A stretch of 64,000 bases of DNA. It comes from Reticulitermes speratus. Lineage: Eukaryota > Arthropoda > Insecta > Blattodea > Rhinotermitidae. Below, in pieces: positions 33,872 through 43,202 of this stretch (positions are counted from its first letter, which is position 1; every line of letters starts with the position of its first letter). The stretch spans positions 45,704,138 through 45,768,137 of the forward strand of contig JAJKFL010000006.1 of assembly GCA_021186555.1 (NCBI GenBank). The letters run 5' to 3'. A program made the translations under genes and the position numbers. The notes under the pieces were generated by a model. That model was not told the DNA's origin and did no database searches. It was given only the letters and a program-made list of their open reading frames with translations.

Positions 33872-36800
33872 GTGGGGGCTTTGGGACGAAATATGTAGTG
33901 CAGTTATTTTGTGGCGACTGAACTGTACTGCAGGCAGCATAAGTGGCGTATAAGGTTTGTTGACGTCAATGAGTAGAGCATGTTCGTGTATGTCTGTATA
34001 ACTTGAGCTGTATAACTGTATAACTTGGGGGCTTGTGGGACGAAATATGTAGTGCAGTTATTTTGTGGCGACTGAACTGTACTGCAGGCAGCATAAGTGG
34101 CGTATAAGGTGTATTGATGTCAATGAGTAGAGCAGTTCGTGTATGTCTGTATAACTTGAGCTGTATAACTGTATAACTTGGGGGCTTGTGGGACGAAATA
34201 TGTAGTGCAGTTATTTTGTGGCGACTGAACTGTACTGCAGGCAGCATAAGTGGCGTATAAGGTGTATTGATGTCAATGAGTAGAGCAGTTCGTGTATGTC
34301 TGTATAACTTGAGCTGTATAACTGTATAACTTGGGGGCTTGTGGGACGAAATATGTAGTGCAGTTGTTTTGTGGCGACTGAACTGTACTGCAGGCAGCAT
34401 AAGTGGCGCCTTGTTCTGTATTGACGTCAGTGAGTAGAGCAGTTCGTGTATGTCTGTATAACTTGAGCTGTGTAACTGTATAACTTGGGGGCTTGTGGGA
34501 CGAAATATGTAGTGCAGTTATTTTGTGGCGACTGAACTGTACTGCAGGCAGCATAAGTGGCGCCTTGTTCTGTATTGACGTCAGTGAGTAGAGCAGTTCG
34601 TGTATGTCTGTATAACTTGAGCTGTATAACTGTATAACTTGGGGGCTTGTGGGACGAAATATGTAGTGCAGTTGTTTTGTGGCGACTGAACTGTACTGCA
34701 GGCAGCATAAGTGGCGCCTTGTTCTGTATTGACGTCAGTGAGTAGAGCAGTTCGTGTATGTCTGTATAACTTGAGCTGTATAACTGTATAACTTGGGGGC
34801 TTGTGGGACGAAATATGTAGTGCAGTTGTTTTGTGGCGACTGAACTGTACTGCAGGCAGCATAAGTGGCGCCTTGTTCTGTATTGACGTCAGTGAGTAGA
34901 GCAGTTCGTGTATGTCTGTATAACTTGAGCTGTATAACTGTATAACGTGGGTGCTTGTGGGACGAAATATGTAGTGCAGTTATTTTGGCGACTGAACTGT
35001 ACTGCAGGCAGCATAAGTGGCGCCTTGTTCTGTATTGACGTCAGTGAGTAGAGCAGTTCGTGTATGTCTGTATAACTTGAGCTGTATAACTGTATAACTT
35101 GGGGGCTTGTGGGACGAAATATGTAGTGCAGTTATTTTGTGGCGACTGAACTGTACTGCAGGCAGCATAAGTGGCGCCTTGTTCTGTATTGACGTCAGTG
35201 AGTAGAGCAGTTCGTGTATGTCTGTATAACTTGAGCTGTATAACTGTATAACTTGGGGGCTTGTGGGACGAAATATGTAGTGCAGTTATTTTGTGGCGAC
35301 TGAACTGTACTGCAGGCAGCATAAGTGGCGTATAAGGTGTATTGACGTCAATGAGTAGAGCAGTTCGTGTATGTCTGTATAACTTGAGCTGTATAACTGT
35401 ATAACTTGGGGGCTTGTGGGACGAAATATGTAGTGCAGTTATTTTGTGGCGACTGAACTGTACTGCAGGCAGCATAAGTGGCGCCTTGTTCTGTATTGAC
35501 GTCAGTGAGTAGAGCAGTTCGTGTATGTCTGTATAACTTGAGCTGTATAACTGTATAACTTGGGGGCTTGTGGGACGAAATATGTAGTGCAGTTATTTTG
35601 TGGCGACTGAACTGTACTGCAGGCAGCATAAGTGGCGTATAAGGTGTATTGACGTCAATGAGTAGAGCAGTTCGTGTATGTCTGTATAACTTGAGCTGTA
35701 TAACTGTATAACTTGGGGGCTTGTGGGACGAAATATGTAGTGCAGTTATTTTGTGGCGACTGAACTGTACTGCAGGCAGCATAAGTGGCGTATAAGGTGT
35801 ATTGACGTCAATGAGTAGAGCAGTTCGTGTATGTCTGTATAACTTGAGCTGTATAACTGTATAACTTGGGGGCTTGTGGGACGAAATATGTAGTGCAGTT
35901 GTTTTGTGGCGACTGAACTGTACTGCAGGCAGCATAAGTGGCGTATAAGGTGTATTGATGTCAATGAGTAGAGCAGTTCGTGTATGTCTGTATAACTTGA
36001 GCTGTATAACTGTATAACTTGGGGGCTTGTGGGACGAAATATGTAGTGCAGTTATTTTGTGGCGACTGAACTGTACTGCAGGCAGCATAAGTGGCGTATA
36101 AGGTGTATTGATGTCAATGAGTAGAGCAGTTCGTGTATGTCTGTATAACTTGAGCTGTATAACTGTATAACTTGGGGGCTTGTGGGACGAAATATGTAGT
36201 GCAGTTGTTTTGTGGCGACTGAACTGTACTGCAGGCAGCATAAGTGGCGCCTTGTTCTGTATTGACGTCAGTGAGTAGAGCAGTTCGTGTATGTCTGTAT
36301 AACTTGAGCTGTATAACTGTATAACTTGGGGGCTTGTGGGACGAAATATGTAGTGCAGTTATTTTGTGGCGACTGAACTGTACTGCAGGCAGCATAAGTG
36401 GCGCCTTGTTCTGTATTGACGTCAGTGAGTAGAGCAGTTCGTGTATGTCTGTATAACTTGAGCTGTATAACTGTATAACTTGGGGGCTTGTGGGACGAAA
36501 TATGTAGTGCAGTTATTTTGTGGCGACTGAACTGTACTGCAGGCAGCATAAGTGGCGCCTTGTTCTGTATTGACGTCAGTGAGTAGAGCAGTTCGTGTAT
36601 GTCTGTATAACTTGAGCTGTATAACTGTATAACTTGGGGGCTTGTGGGACGAAATATGTAGTGTAGTTGTTTTGTGGCGACTGAACTGTACTGCAGGCAG
36701 CATAAGTGGCGCCTTGTTCTGTATTGACGTCAGTGAGTAGAGCAGTTCGTGTATGTCTGTATAACTTGAGCTGTATAACTGTATAACTTGGGGGCTTGTG

Positions 36801-37062
36801 GGACGAAATATGTAGTGCAGTTATTTTGTGGCGACTGAACTGTACTGCAGGCAGCATAAGTGGCGCCTTGTTCTGTATTGACGTCAGTGAGTAGAGCAGT
36901 TCGTGTATGTCTGTATAACTTGAGCTGTATAACTGTATAACTTGGGGGCTTGTGGGACGAAATATGTAGTGCAGTTATTTTGTGGCGACTGAACTGTACT
37001 GCAGGCAGCATAAGTGGCGCCTTGTTCTGTATTGACGTCAGTGAGTAGAGCAGTTCGTGTGT
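33872..37062. repeat. 154-bp satellite-like array, about 21 copies
   Basis: Units contain TGTATGTCTGTATAACTTG, GGGGGCTTGTGGGACG, TGTGGCGACTGAACTGTAC and CAGGCAGCATAAGTGGCG. Two subtypes differ in the last 30 bp: GCCTTGTTCTGTATTGACG with TCAGTGAG, or TATAAGGTGTATTGAYG with TCAATGAG. The first subtype carries the palindrome TGACGTCA in every unit. Subtypes occur in blocks. Confidence 0.98.
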
Positions 37063-37189
37063 CTGTGATTGCAGTCGGTAATCTGAACGGGGCGTTTGTT
37101 CCGAATGCATGGTATATCGATATATTTGAAGTAACATGAATGTTGGAGATGCAAATCTTCTGGGACGTGACGCCGTGACAGATGTATAG

Positions 37190-37305
37190 TACGCGACGTT
37201 TCGACGGATCCTAGCTCCTGTATCTTCAGAGTAAGATCCCACTTCTTGCACTGCTTTACTCTGAAAATGCAGGCGGTAGGATCCGTCGAAACGTCGGGTA
37301 GTTCT
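37190..37305. ncRNA. Back-to-back pair of hammerhead-like motifs in an inverted repeat
   Basis: Minus-strand motif: CUGAAGA (37223-37229, intact), stem II with A-U, C-G and GGA/UCC pairs, GAAAC (37198-37202) followed at once by GUC. Plus-strand motif: CTGAAAA (37261-37267, one core G lost) and GAAACGTC (37288-37295). The two are inverted copies about 30 bp apart. Stem III has no loop (ACGU), so a fold would need two molecules. Confidence 0.45.
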
Positions 37306-37409
37306 TACCAGTGATTTAATTTTGATTTTCTTACAATTAGTATATAATACTTCATTTTTTGCTGTTAACCAACAAATTGACACAACTGTCACAAAAATGT
37401 AAAGCAATC

Positions 37410-37699
37410 CCATTACAGGCCTGGACAGGCCCTTAGGGTTCCAGGAGGTTGAGGCTCACAGATTTATAGACAATCGGCACATGAAGGTGGTAAGGTAGTC
37501 AGCCCTACGCACCGGCCGCCTTTACCCCCAGGAAATATTCCTGGTACACATTTCTGTTAGAGGCTGAGTCGACCCCAGGACCATAGTGCGACCGAAAGGA
37601 TTATGTCAATGAAAAATTCCAATGACACCATCGCGAATCGAACCCGCGACCTTCCGGCTTGTAGCGCAGTGCCTCAACCAACTGCGCCACTGCGTGCCC
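37410..37699 (-). mobile_element. SINE family 3 (tRNA-derived)
   Basis: Minus strand. The head carries A box TGGCGCAGTTGG and B box GGTTCGATTCG (plus-strand CGAATCGAACC at 37634-37644). Downstream is a block like family 2: ACTCAGCCTC, then GGGGGTAAAGGCGGCCGG. The tail region has GGAACCCTAAGGGCCTGTCC. ACACAACT on both sides (37380 and 37702) could be a short duplication but is weak evidence. Confidence 0.75.
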
Positions 37700-37719
37700 C
37701 CACACAACTCTCATAGGTT

Positions 37720-37823
37720 CACAATAAAAGATCTATATTTAAAACACTGCACTGCTACTTGTTTCGGAACTTATTGGTCCTTCATCAGGAGTGTAGTGTT
37801 TTAAATATAGATCTATTATTGTG
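37720..37823 (-). ncRNA. Hammerhead-like ribozyme motif, core intact, long stem I
   Basis: Minus strand: CUGAUGA (37782-37788), one extra A, stem II GGACC/GUUCC (one mismatch, loop AAUAA), GAAAC (37761-37765), AA, GUA with cleavage expected between 37756 and 37755. Stem I is built by arms 37720-37755 and 37789-37823, about 33 bp with a bulged C and one mismatch near the core. Every core residue is present. Stem III has only two pairs with a 2-nt loop, so activity may need a dimer. Confidence 0.55.
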
Positions 37824-38320
37824 AGCTTCTGACAGTTGAGTGTCTTTGTTGGTTAATAGTAAAAATATAGAGCTATAATGCACGGAATGGAAAATGTACA
37901 GTAATGCTTTGTATTCATATATGGGCGTTTCCTTTATCGTGTCCCCGAGCAGGTCAGCTTTATCGCATAGAGAGTCAGCATTTGCCGGGACATTCTGTGT
38001 CAGCTGCCGTGCTCAGGAGCATGTTAAAAGAAACACTTTGTGTGTTCACTTTAGATCTTCGATCAGGTTAGGTTAATTTTTAGAATAGCCGAAGTGGGTC
38101 CAAAAATTGACTGCAAGACATTAACATTTTGAACATCTGAATTAGTTTTTCACCCCCGCTCCCCCACTAAAAATATATTTATTTAAAAAGCAGAAGTGTT
38201 TCGTAGTGAATTTAAGTGTTTTTAACTTTACGGTGTCCTGCGGTACGACGCTACGTGTTGTGGCAGGCATTTGCCAAATGTTTGGAAGAAGGTGTTGCCT
38301 CCGTCTTTGGGGTAGGACAT
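37824..38320. other. Unassigned stretch
   Basis: No gene or repeat is recognised. Confidence 0.4.
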
Positions 38321-38321
38321 A

Positions 38322-38376
38322 CTATCGTACCCTGAAGATGGAGGCCGTAGATTCTGCCTAAACATGTATGTACGTA
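38322..38376 (+). ncRNA. Degenerate hammerhead-like motif
   Basis: CTGAAGA (38332-38338), an extra T, stem II GGAGG/CTGCC (partial), then TAAAC where GAAAC is expected, AT, GTA. A 5-bp stem I (CGTAC with GTACG) closes it. The G-to-T change in the GAAA box should be inactivating. Confidence 0.4.
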
Positions 38377-38462
38377 TACCAAACTGCACGGTATAACATT
38401 CCACAAGTCTGTGATATTAAACTTTTGTAAGACTTGGTTTAACGAGAATTATATTTAAATAT

Positions 38463-38487
38463 TCAGTCCGTACCGCGCTGTAAACAC
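38463..38487 (+). repeat. Solo fragment of the 114-bp satellite
   Basis: CAGTCCGTACCGCGCTGTAA followed by ACACA matches one edge of the monomer with one change. It is the sequence found at the end of the arrays, so it may be an element end rather than an array remnant. Confidence 0.7.
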
Positions 38488-38535
38488 AAACCTGCTGGGT
38501 CATAAAAAACAATTAGTGTTGTGTAGGAAAGAGAG

Positions 38536-39891
38536 GCGCAGTCCTTAGGCGGTCTGTTGGACCACTTAAGTGCAGTCCTTAGGCGGTCTGTTGGACCACT
38601 TAAGTGCAGTCCTTAGGCGGTCTGTTGGACCACTTAAGTGCAGTCCTTAGGCGGTCTGTTGGACCACTTAAGTGCAGTCCTTAGGCGGTCTGTTGGACCA
38701 CTTAAGTGCAGTCCTTAGGCGGTCTGTTGGACCACTTAAGTGCAGTCCTTAGGCGGTCTGTTGGACCACTTAAGTGCAGTCCTTAGGCGGTCTGTTGGAC
38801 CACTTAAGTGCAGTCCTTAGGCGGTCTGTTGGACCACTTAAGTGCAGTCCTTAGGCGGTCTGTTGGACCACTTAAGTGCAGTCCTTAGGCGGTCTGTTGG
38901 ACCACTTAAGTGCAGTCTTTAGGCGGTCTGTTGGACCACTTAAGTGCAGTCCTTAGGCGGTCTGTTGGACCACTTAAGTGCAGTCCTTAGGCGGTCTGTT
39001 GGACCACTTAAGTGCAGTCCTTAGGCGGTCTGTTGGACCACTTAAGTGCAGTCCTTACGCGGTCTGTTGGACCACTTAAGTGCAGTCCTTAGGCGGTCTG
39101 TTGGACCACTTAAGTGCAGTCCTTAGGCGGTCTGTTGGACCACTTAAGTGCAGTCCTTAGGCGGTCTGTTGGACCACTTAAGTGCAGTCCTTAGGCGGTC
39201 TGTTGGACCACTTAAGTGCAGTCCTTAGGCGGTCTGTTGGACCACTTAAGTGCAGTCCTTAGGCGGTCTGTTGGACCACTTAAGTGCAGTCCTTAGGCGG
39301 TCTGTTGGACCACTTAAGTGCAGTCCTTAGGCGGTCTGTTGGACCACTTAAGTGCAGTCCTTAGGCGGTCTGTTGGACCACTGAAGTGCAGTCCTTAGGC
39401 GGTCTGTTGGACCACTTCAGTGCAGTCCTTAGGCGGTCTGTTGGACCACTTAAGTGCAGTCCTTAGGCGATCTGTTGGACCACTTAAGTGCAGTCCTTAG
39501 GCGGTCTGTTGGACCACTTAAGTGCAGTCCTGAGGCGGTCTGTTGGACCACTTAAGTGCAGTCCTTAGGCGGTCTGTTGGACCACTGAAGTGCAGTCCTT
39601 AGGCGGTCTGTTGGACCACTTAAGTGCAGTCCTTAGGCGGTCTGTTGGACCACTTAAGTGCAGTCTTTAGGCGGTCTGTTGGACCACTTAAGTGCAGTCC
39701 TCAGGCGGTCTGTTGGACCACTTAAGTGCAGTCCTTAGGCGGTCTGTTGGACCACTGAAGTGCAGTCCTTAGGCGGTCTGTTGGACCACTTAAGTGCAGT
39801 CCTTAGGCGGTCTGTTGGACCACTTAAGTGCAGTCTTTAGGCGGTCTGTTGGACCACTTAAGTGCAGTCCTCAGGCGGTCTGTTGGACCAC
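38536..39891. repeat. 34-bp minisatellite, about 40 copies
   Basis: Units contain GCAGTCCTTAGGCGGTCTG and TTGGACCACTTAAGT. Two dyads per unit: CACTTAAGTG and GGTC...GACC. Most of the first 24 units are identical. Variants (CACTGAAG, CCTGAGG, CCTCAGG, CTTTAGG) cluster in the last third, including a repeated block of about seven units. Confidence 0.98.
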
Positions 39892-40020
39892 TTGCCTACG
39901 CTGGACCAAGTCGGTACCCTCGAAAAATGGAAAAGGAATTTATCGTAAAATGAAAAGAAATAATACGATACAAATAAAAAACAAAATAAAAATTGTAACT
40001 AGATGCGCAACAAGTGTTTA

Positions 40021-40101
40021 TACAGTGTGTTCCACTTAAAACCGGCCCGCTTTCTTGATTTTGTCGTGCATCCGGGCCGGTTTTCAGTGGAACACACTGT
40101 A
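40021..40101. mobile_element. 77-bp MITE with 27-bp terminal inverted repeats
   Basis: Element 40023-40099 between TA dinucleotides. CAGTGTGTTCCACTTAAAAC and CGGCCCG form one end. The other end is the reverse complement with one mismatch. The loop is 23 bp. TA flanks fit a Tc1/mariner-type element. It is unrelated in sequence to the 78-bp MITE. Confidence 0.88.
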
Positions 40102-40224
40102 AATGTATGGAAGTGCAGAGGAATACGTCTTGAGTTATTTAAACAGTTCGATACTCGTCCAAGCAGCTTTGTAAGGTTTTGTAAATTACATCTACACTTA
40201 TAAATAAAGCAACTTCGCATTAGG

Positions 40225-40315
40225 GGCTGCCGCTGTGGTCCGTGTATTTGAACGCCGGACTGCTGGCTAGAAGTCAGTGGGATTGCGGGTTCGAATTCCG
40301 CGGGGGGGGGGGGGT
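40225..40315 (+). mobile_element. tRNA-like SINE head fragment
   Basis: GCTGCCGCTGTGGTCCGTG starts it and GGGTTCGAATTCCGCGG supplies a strong B box (about 40288-40304), followed by a G run. The A box is poor and the arms do not fold as a canonical tRNA, so I call a SINE or tRNA-pseudogene fragment. Confidence 0.5.
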
Positions 40316-40929
40316 ATGGATGTTTTATCGTGTGTGTTGTCAGGTAGAGGTCTCAGCGTCGGGCTGATCACTCGTCTAGAGGAGTCCTACCGAGTGTGGT
40401 GTGTCTGAGTGTGATCGTGAAGCTTCGACAATGAGGAGGCCGTGGCCCATTGGGGGCTGTTGCGTCATGGAAAAAAAATTAATTGGCACACATGTTAGTA
40501 AATATTGTACACTTTCAACTGTGTGCAGCACTAATCACTTCAAAATATCACTTAGCTGTATTCGTTTCCGTAGTTTTAACATTTCTGTCACGTGACAAAT
40601 GGACACTTACACATCTTTACGGGTTTCGTATCTTTCGTAAGTCTTGGAAATGAGAAAAATTGTGGAAGCTCGGAAACTGACCGGAATTCTCTTATTGTTT
40701 GATGTATAGAAGGGGGGAATTGTTTTCCAATTATACCGGCAGATGGCGTGCAGAGCGTATCGTATTGTATGGTCACGAGCAGCAGGCTCGCGGCGTCTTG
40801 CCTGAGACGTGACGGCGCTCACCAACTGCAATGACGGTACTTTTGCGACGGCATCAACGCTTTTTGATGGAAGTTTCTATTTTCGAATTTTATGGCTTTA
40901 CTGCAGTCATTCTTGTTTCTGAAATTTTG
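40316..40929. other. Unassigned stretch
   Basis: No gene or repeat is recognised. Confidence 0.4.
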
Positions 40930-41552
40930 GTTCTGAGTGTACTGCCGACATTGTAAACAGCTGTTGCCATCTGTTAGTCCAGAATGTTCTGAGTGTACTG
41001 CCGACATTGTAAACAGCTGTTGCCATCTGTTGGTCCAGAATGTTCTGAGTGTACTGCCGACATTGTAAACAGCTTTTGCCATCTGTTAGTCCAGAATGTT
41101 CTGAGTGTACTGCCGACATTGTAAACAGCTGTTGCCATCTGTTAGTCCAGAATGTTCTGAGTGTACTGCCGACATTGTAAACAGCTGTTGCCATCTGTTA
41201 GTCCAGAATGTTCTGAGTGTACTGCCGACATTGTAAACAGCTGTTGCCATCTGTTAGTCCAGAATGTTCTGAGTGTACTGCCGACATTGTAAACAGCTGT
41301 TGCCATCTGTTAGTCCAGAATGTTCTGAGTGTACTGCCGACATTGTAAACAGCTGTTGCCATCTGTTAGTCCAGAATGTTCTGAGTGTACTGCCGACATT
41401 GTAAACAGCTGTTGCCATCTGTTAGTCCAGAATGTTCTGAGTGTACTGCCGACATTGTAAACAGCTGTTGCCATCTGTTAGTCCAGAATGTTCTGAGTGT
41501 GTACTGCCGACATGGTAAACACGCTGTTGCCATCTGTTAGTCCAGAATGTTC
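40930..41552. repeat. 56-bp minisatellite, about 11 copies
   Basis: Units contain TTCTGAGTGTACTGCCGAC, ATTGTAAACAGCTGTTGCC and ATCTGTTAGTCCAGAATG. Almost identical throughout. The last full unit has GTGTGTACTG and CATGGTAAACACG changes. Confidence 0.98.
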
Positions 41553-41651
41553 TGTTCCCACATACTGTCTAAGAATGCAAAGATTAAAGTATGCAGAACA
41601 ACTCACAAATACACACCAACAAAATGCACCATATTTCACTTTCTATTCTCT

Positions 41652-41698
41652 AACCCCTACACATGTTTCAACCTTTACAAGGCCATCTTCAGGGGGCT
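41652..41698 (-). ncRNA. Hammerhead-like ribozyme motif, best conserved
   Basis: Minus strand, in order: stem I strand AGCCCC (41693-41698); CUGAAGA (41686-41692); one extra U; stem II GGCCUU/AAGGUU with loop GUA (41670-41684); GAAAC (41665-41669); loop AUGU; GUA with cleavage expected between 41658 and 41657; then GGGGUU, which closes six pairs of stem I. No core residue is changed. Stem III has two pairs closed by a tetraloop. A functional fold is plausible but untested. Confidence 0.6.
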
Positions 41699-42094
41699 CG
41701 TAATGTACATTTACTTTACATGCACTGTTTATGTCTGCTATTATGCTATATATCACATGTAGTCAAGTTTCATTATCATTTATAGATTACAGTTATTTAC
41801 AATTTCTGTATTTAAATATATAAAACTTAGATTTTAAAATCCTTAAATAATGTTCGTCAATATTTTCGTACTAAAAAAATAAAATCAAGCTATATGTTTT
41901 TTTAAGATGTATCTTGTAGCATTAGCTTGTTATTGGCTGTTGGTTCTGTATGTATACGTAAACAGTTGAGTAAAACAGGTCTGTTTGTGTGGTAAGGTCC
42001 AGTGGTGCTGTGTGGACTGATTATATAAAATTTATGCAGAGCTGTTGTTTTGTCTGTTGTTTTATATGTTTGTGAAAATTAGTCTATTATTTTA
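41699..42094. other. Unassigned AT-rich stretch
   Basis: No gene or repeat is recognised. It leads into the retrotransposon remnant. Confidence 0.4.
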
Positions 42095-42552
42095 GGGGAA
42101 GAACATACACTGAGGGTGTTTAAGAACAGGGTGCTGAGGGGGGTATTTGGTCCCGAGAGTGAGGAATTGACAGGATACCGGAGAAAAATTCATAATCGGG
42201 ACCTTGATGATTTGGTCTCCTCGCAAAATATTAATTGCTTTATCAGGTCAAGATGTATGTGGTGGGCAGGGCGTGTAGCACGTATGTGGGACAAGACAAA
42301 CGAATAGAGGGCTTCAAGGAAGGAGATTACTTGGAAAACCTGGGTGTAAATGGACGTCAGTATTTACAATGGTTCTTAAATAAACGGGAAGAGAGGGCGT
42401 TGATTGGATTAATGTGGCTCAGGATGTGAACAAACGGCAGGCTGTTCTGAATACAGAAATTAATCCTCGGGTTTCATGAAATGCGGGGAATTTCTAGACT
42501 AGATGAGGTACTGCTAGCTTCTCAAGAAGGAATCTGGTTCATGGAGTTGTTG
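42095..42552 (+). pseudogene. RTE-like non-LTR retrotransposon, C-terminal and 3' end remnant
   Basis: Translation gives LRVFKNRVLRGVFGPESEEL, then LTGYRRKIHNRDLDDL, SSQNINCFIRSR and MWWAGRVARMW. This is the C-terminal part of a reverse-transcriptase polyprotein common in insects. The frame stops at 42305. The usual glycine/arginine-rich segment is deleted, and a shifted frame resumes (LENLGVNGRQYLQWF) to a stop at 42427. The post-stop segment ATGCGGGGAATTTCTAG matches the 3' ends at 27606 and 52360. It is 5' truncated and broken, with no activity expected. The clade name RTE is my inference. Confidence 0.82.
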
Positions 42553-43202
42553 TATACTACGTTTGTGGCCAGGAGGGTTAAAATAAATCGTAACGAAACG
42601 ACAAAACAAAGTGAAATTGTAAGAAAGGAGTTACGAAACGGAATTCAATTTGTGCGTGCTAATTTTAAAACAAAAAATATTTTTACAGTCCGTGAGCTTT
42701 GTAAAAAATGCGCACTTGATACTAATCTAAACCCGAAATTGTACTATTGCTCTTATCTGTGTATGAAACTTGGTCATTGCAACAGAAGGGTAAGGGTAAC
42801 TTTAGGTTGCCAGAAAACACGGTGGTAAGGAGAACACGTCATTGGGCCTGCAGGGAGGAAGACACACGGCTGGGTACAACGTGACAATGAAGAGCTGCAT
42901 AACTGAAGCTGGCATTGTGATACGACTGTCGGGTAAAGTGGTACAGGATTTATGTTTTTTTTGGGGGGGGGGGGGGGGGAGATGAACAAATGCATAAAAA
43001 AGTTTAGTTGGGAAACTATATCCTGTCTGTTTTATTGTTTCCCTGAGCACGGAAGCTGTCTCGAGATGTCGAAATTATGCTCTTTTCGACATATTGATCG
43101 AGTACCACACACTAGTACAAGCGATAGACACACGTGGCACACTGCAGTATGTCAGACAGCACAGCAACTGACTTGAGCTACCGTTTGTAGGGATGATACT
43201 TA
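42553..43202. other. Unassigned stretch with a poly-G run
   Basis: A frame open from 42481 to 42828 has no recognised domain. A run of about 18 G lies at 42963-42980. Confidence 0.4.
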
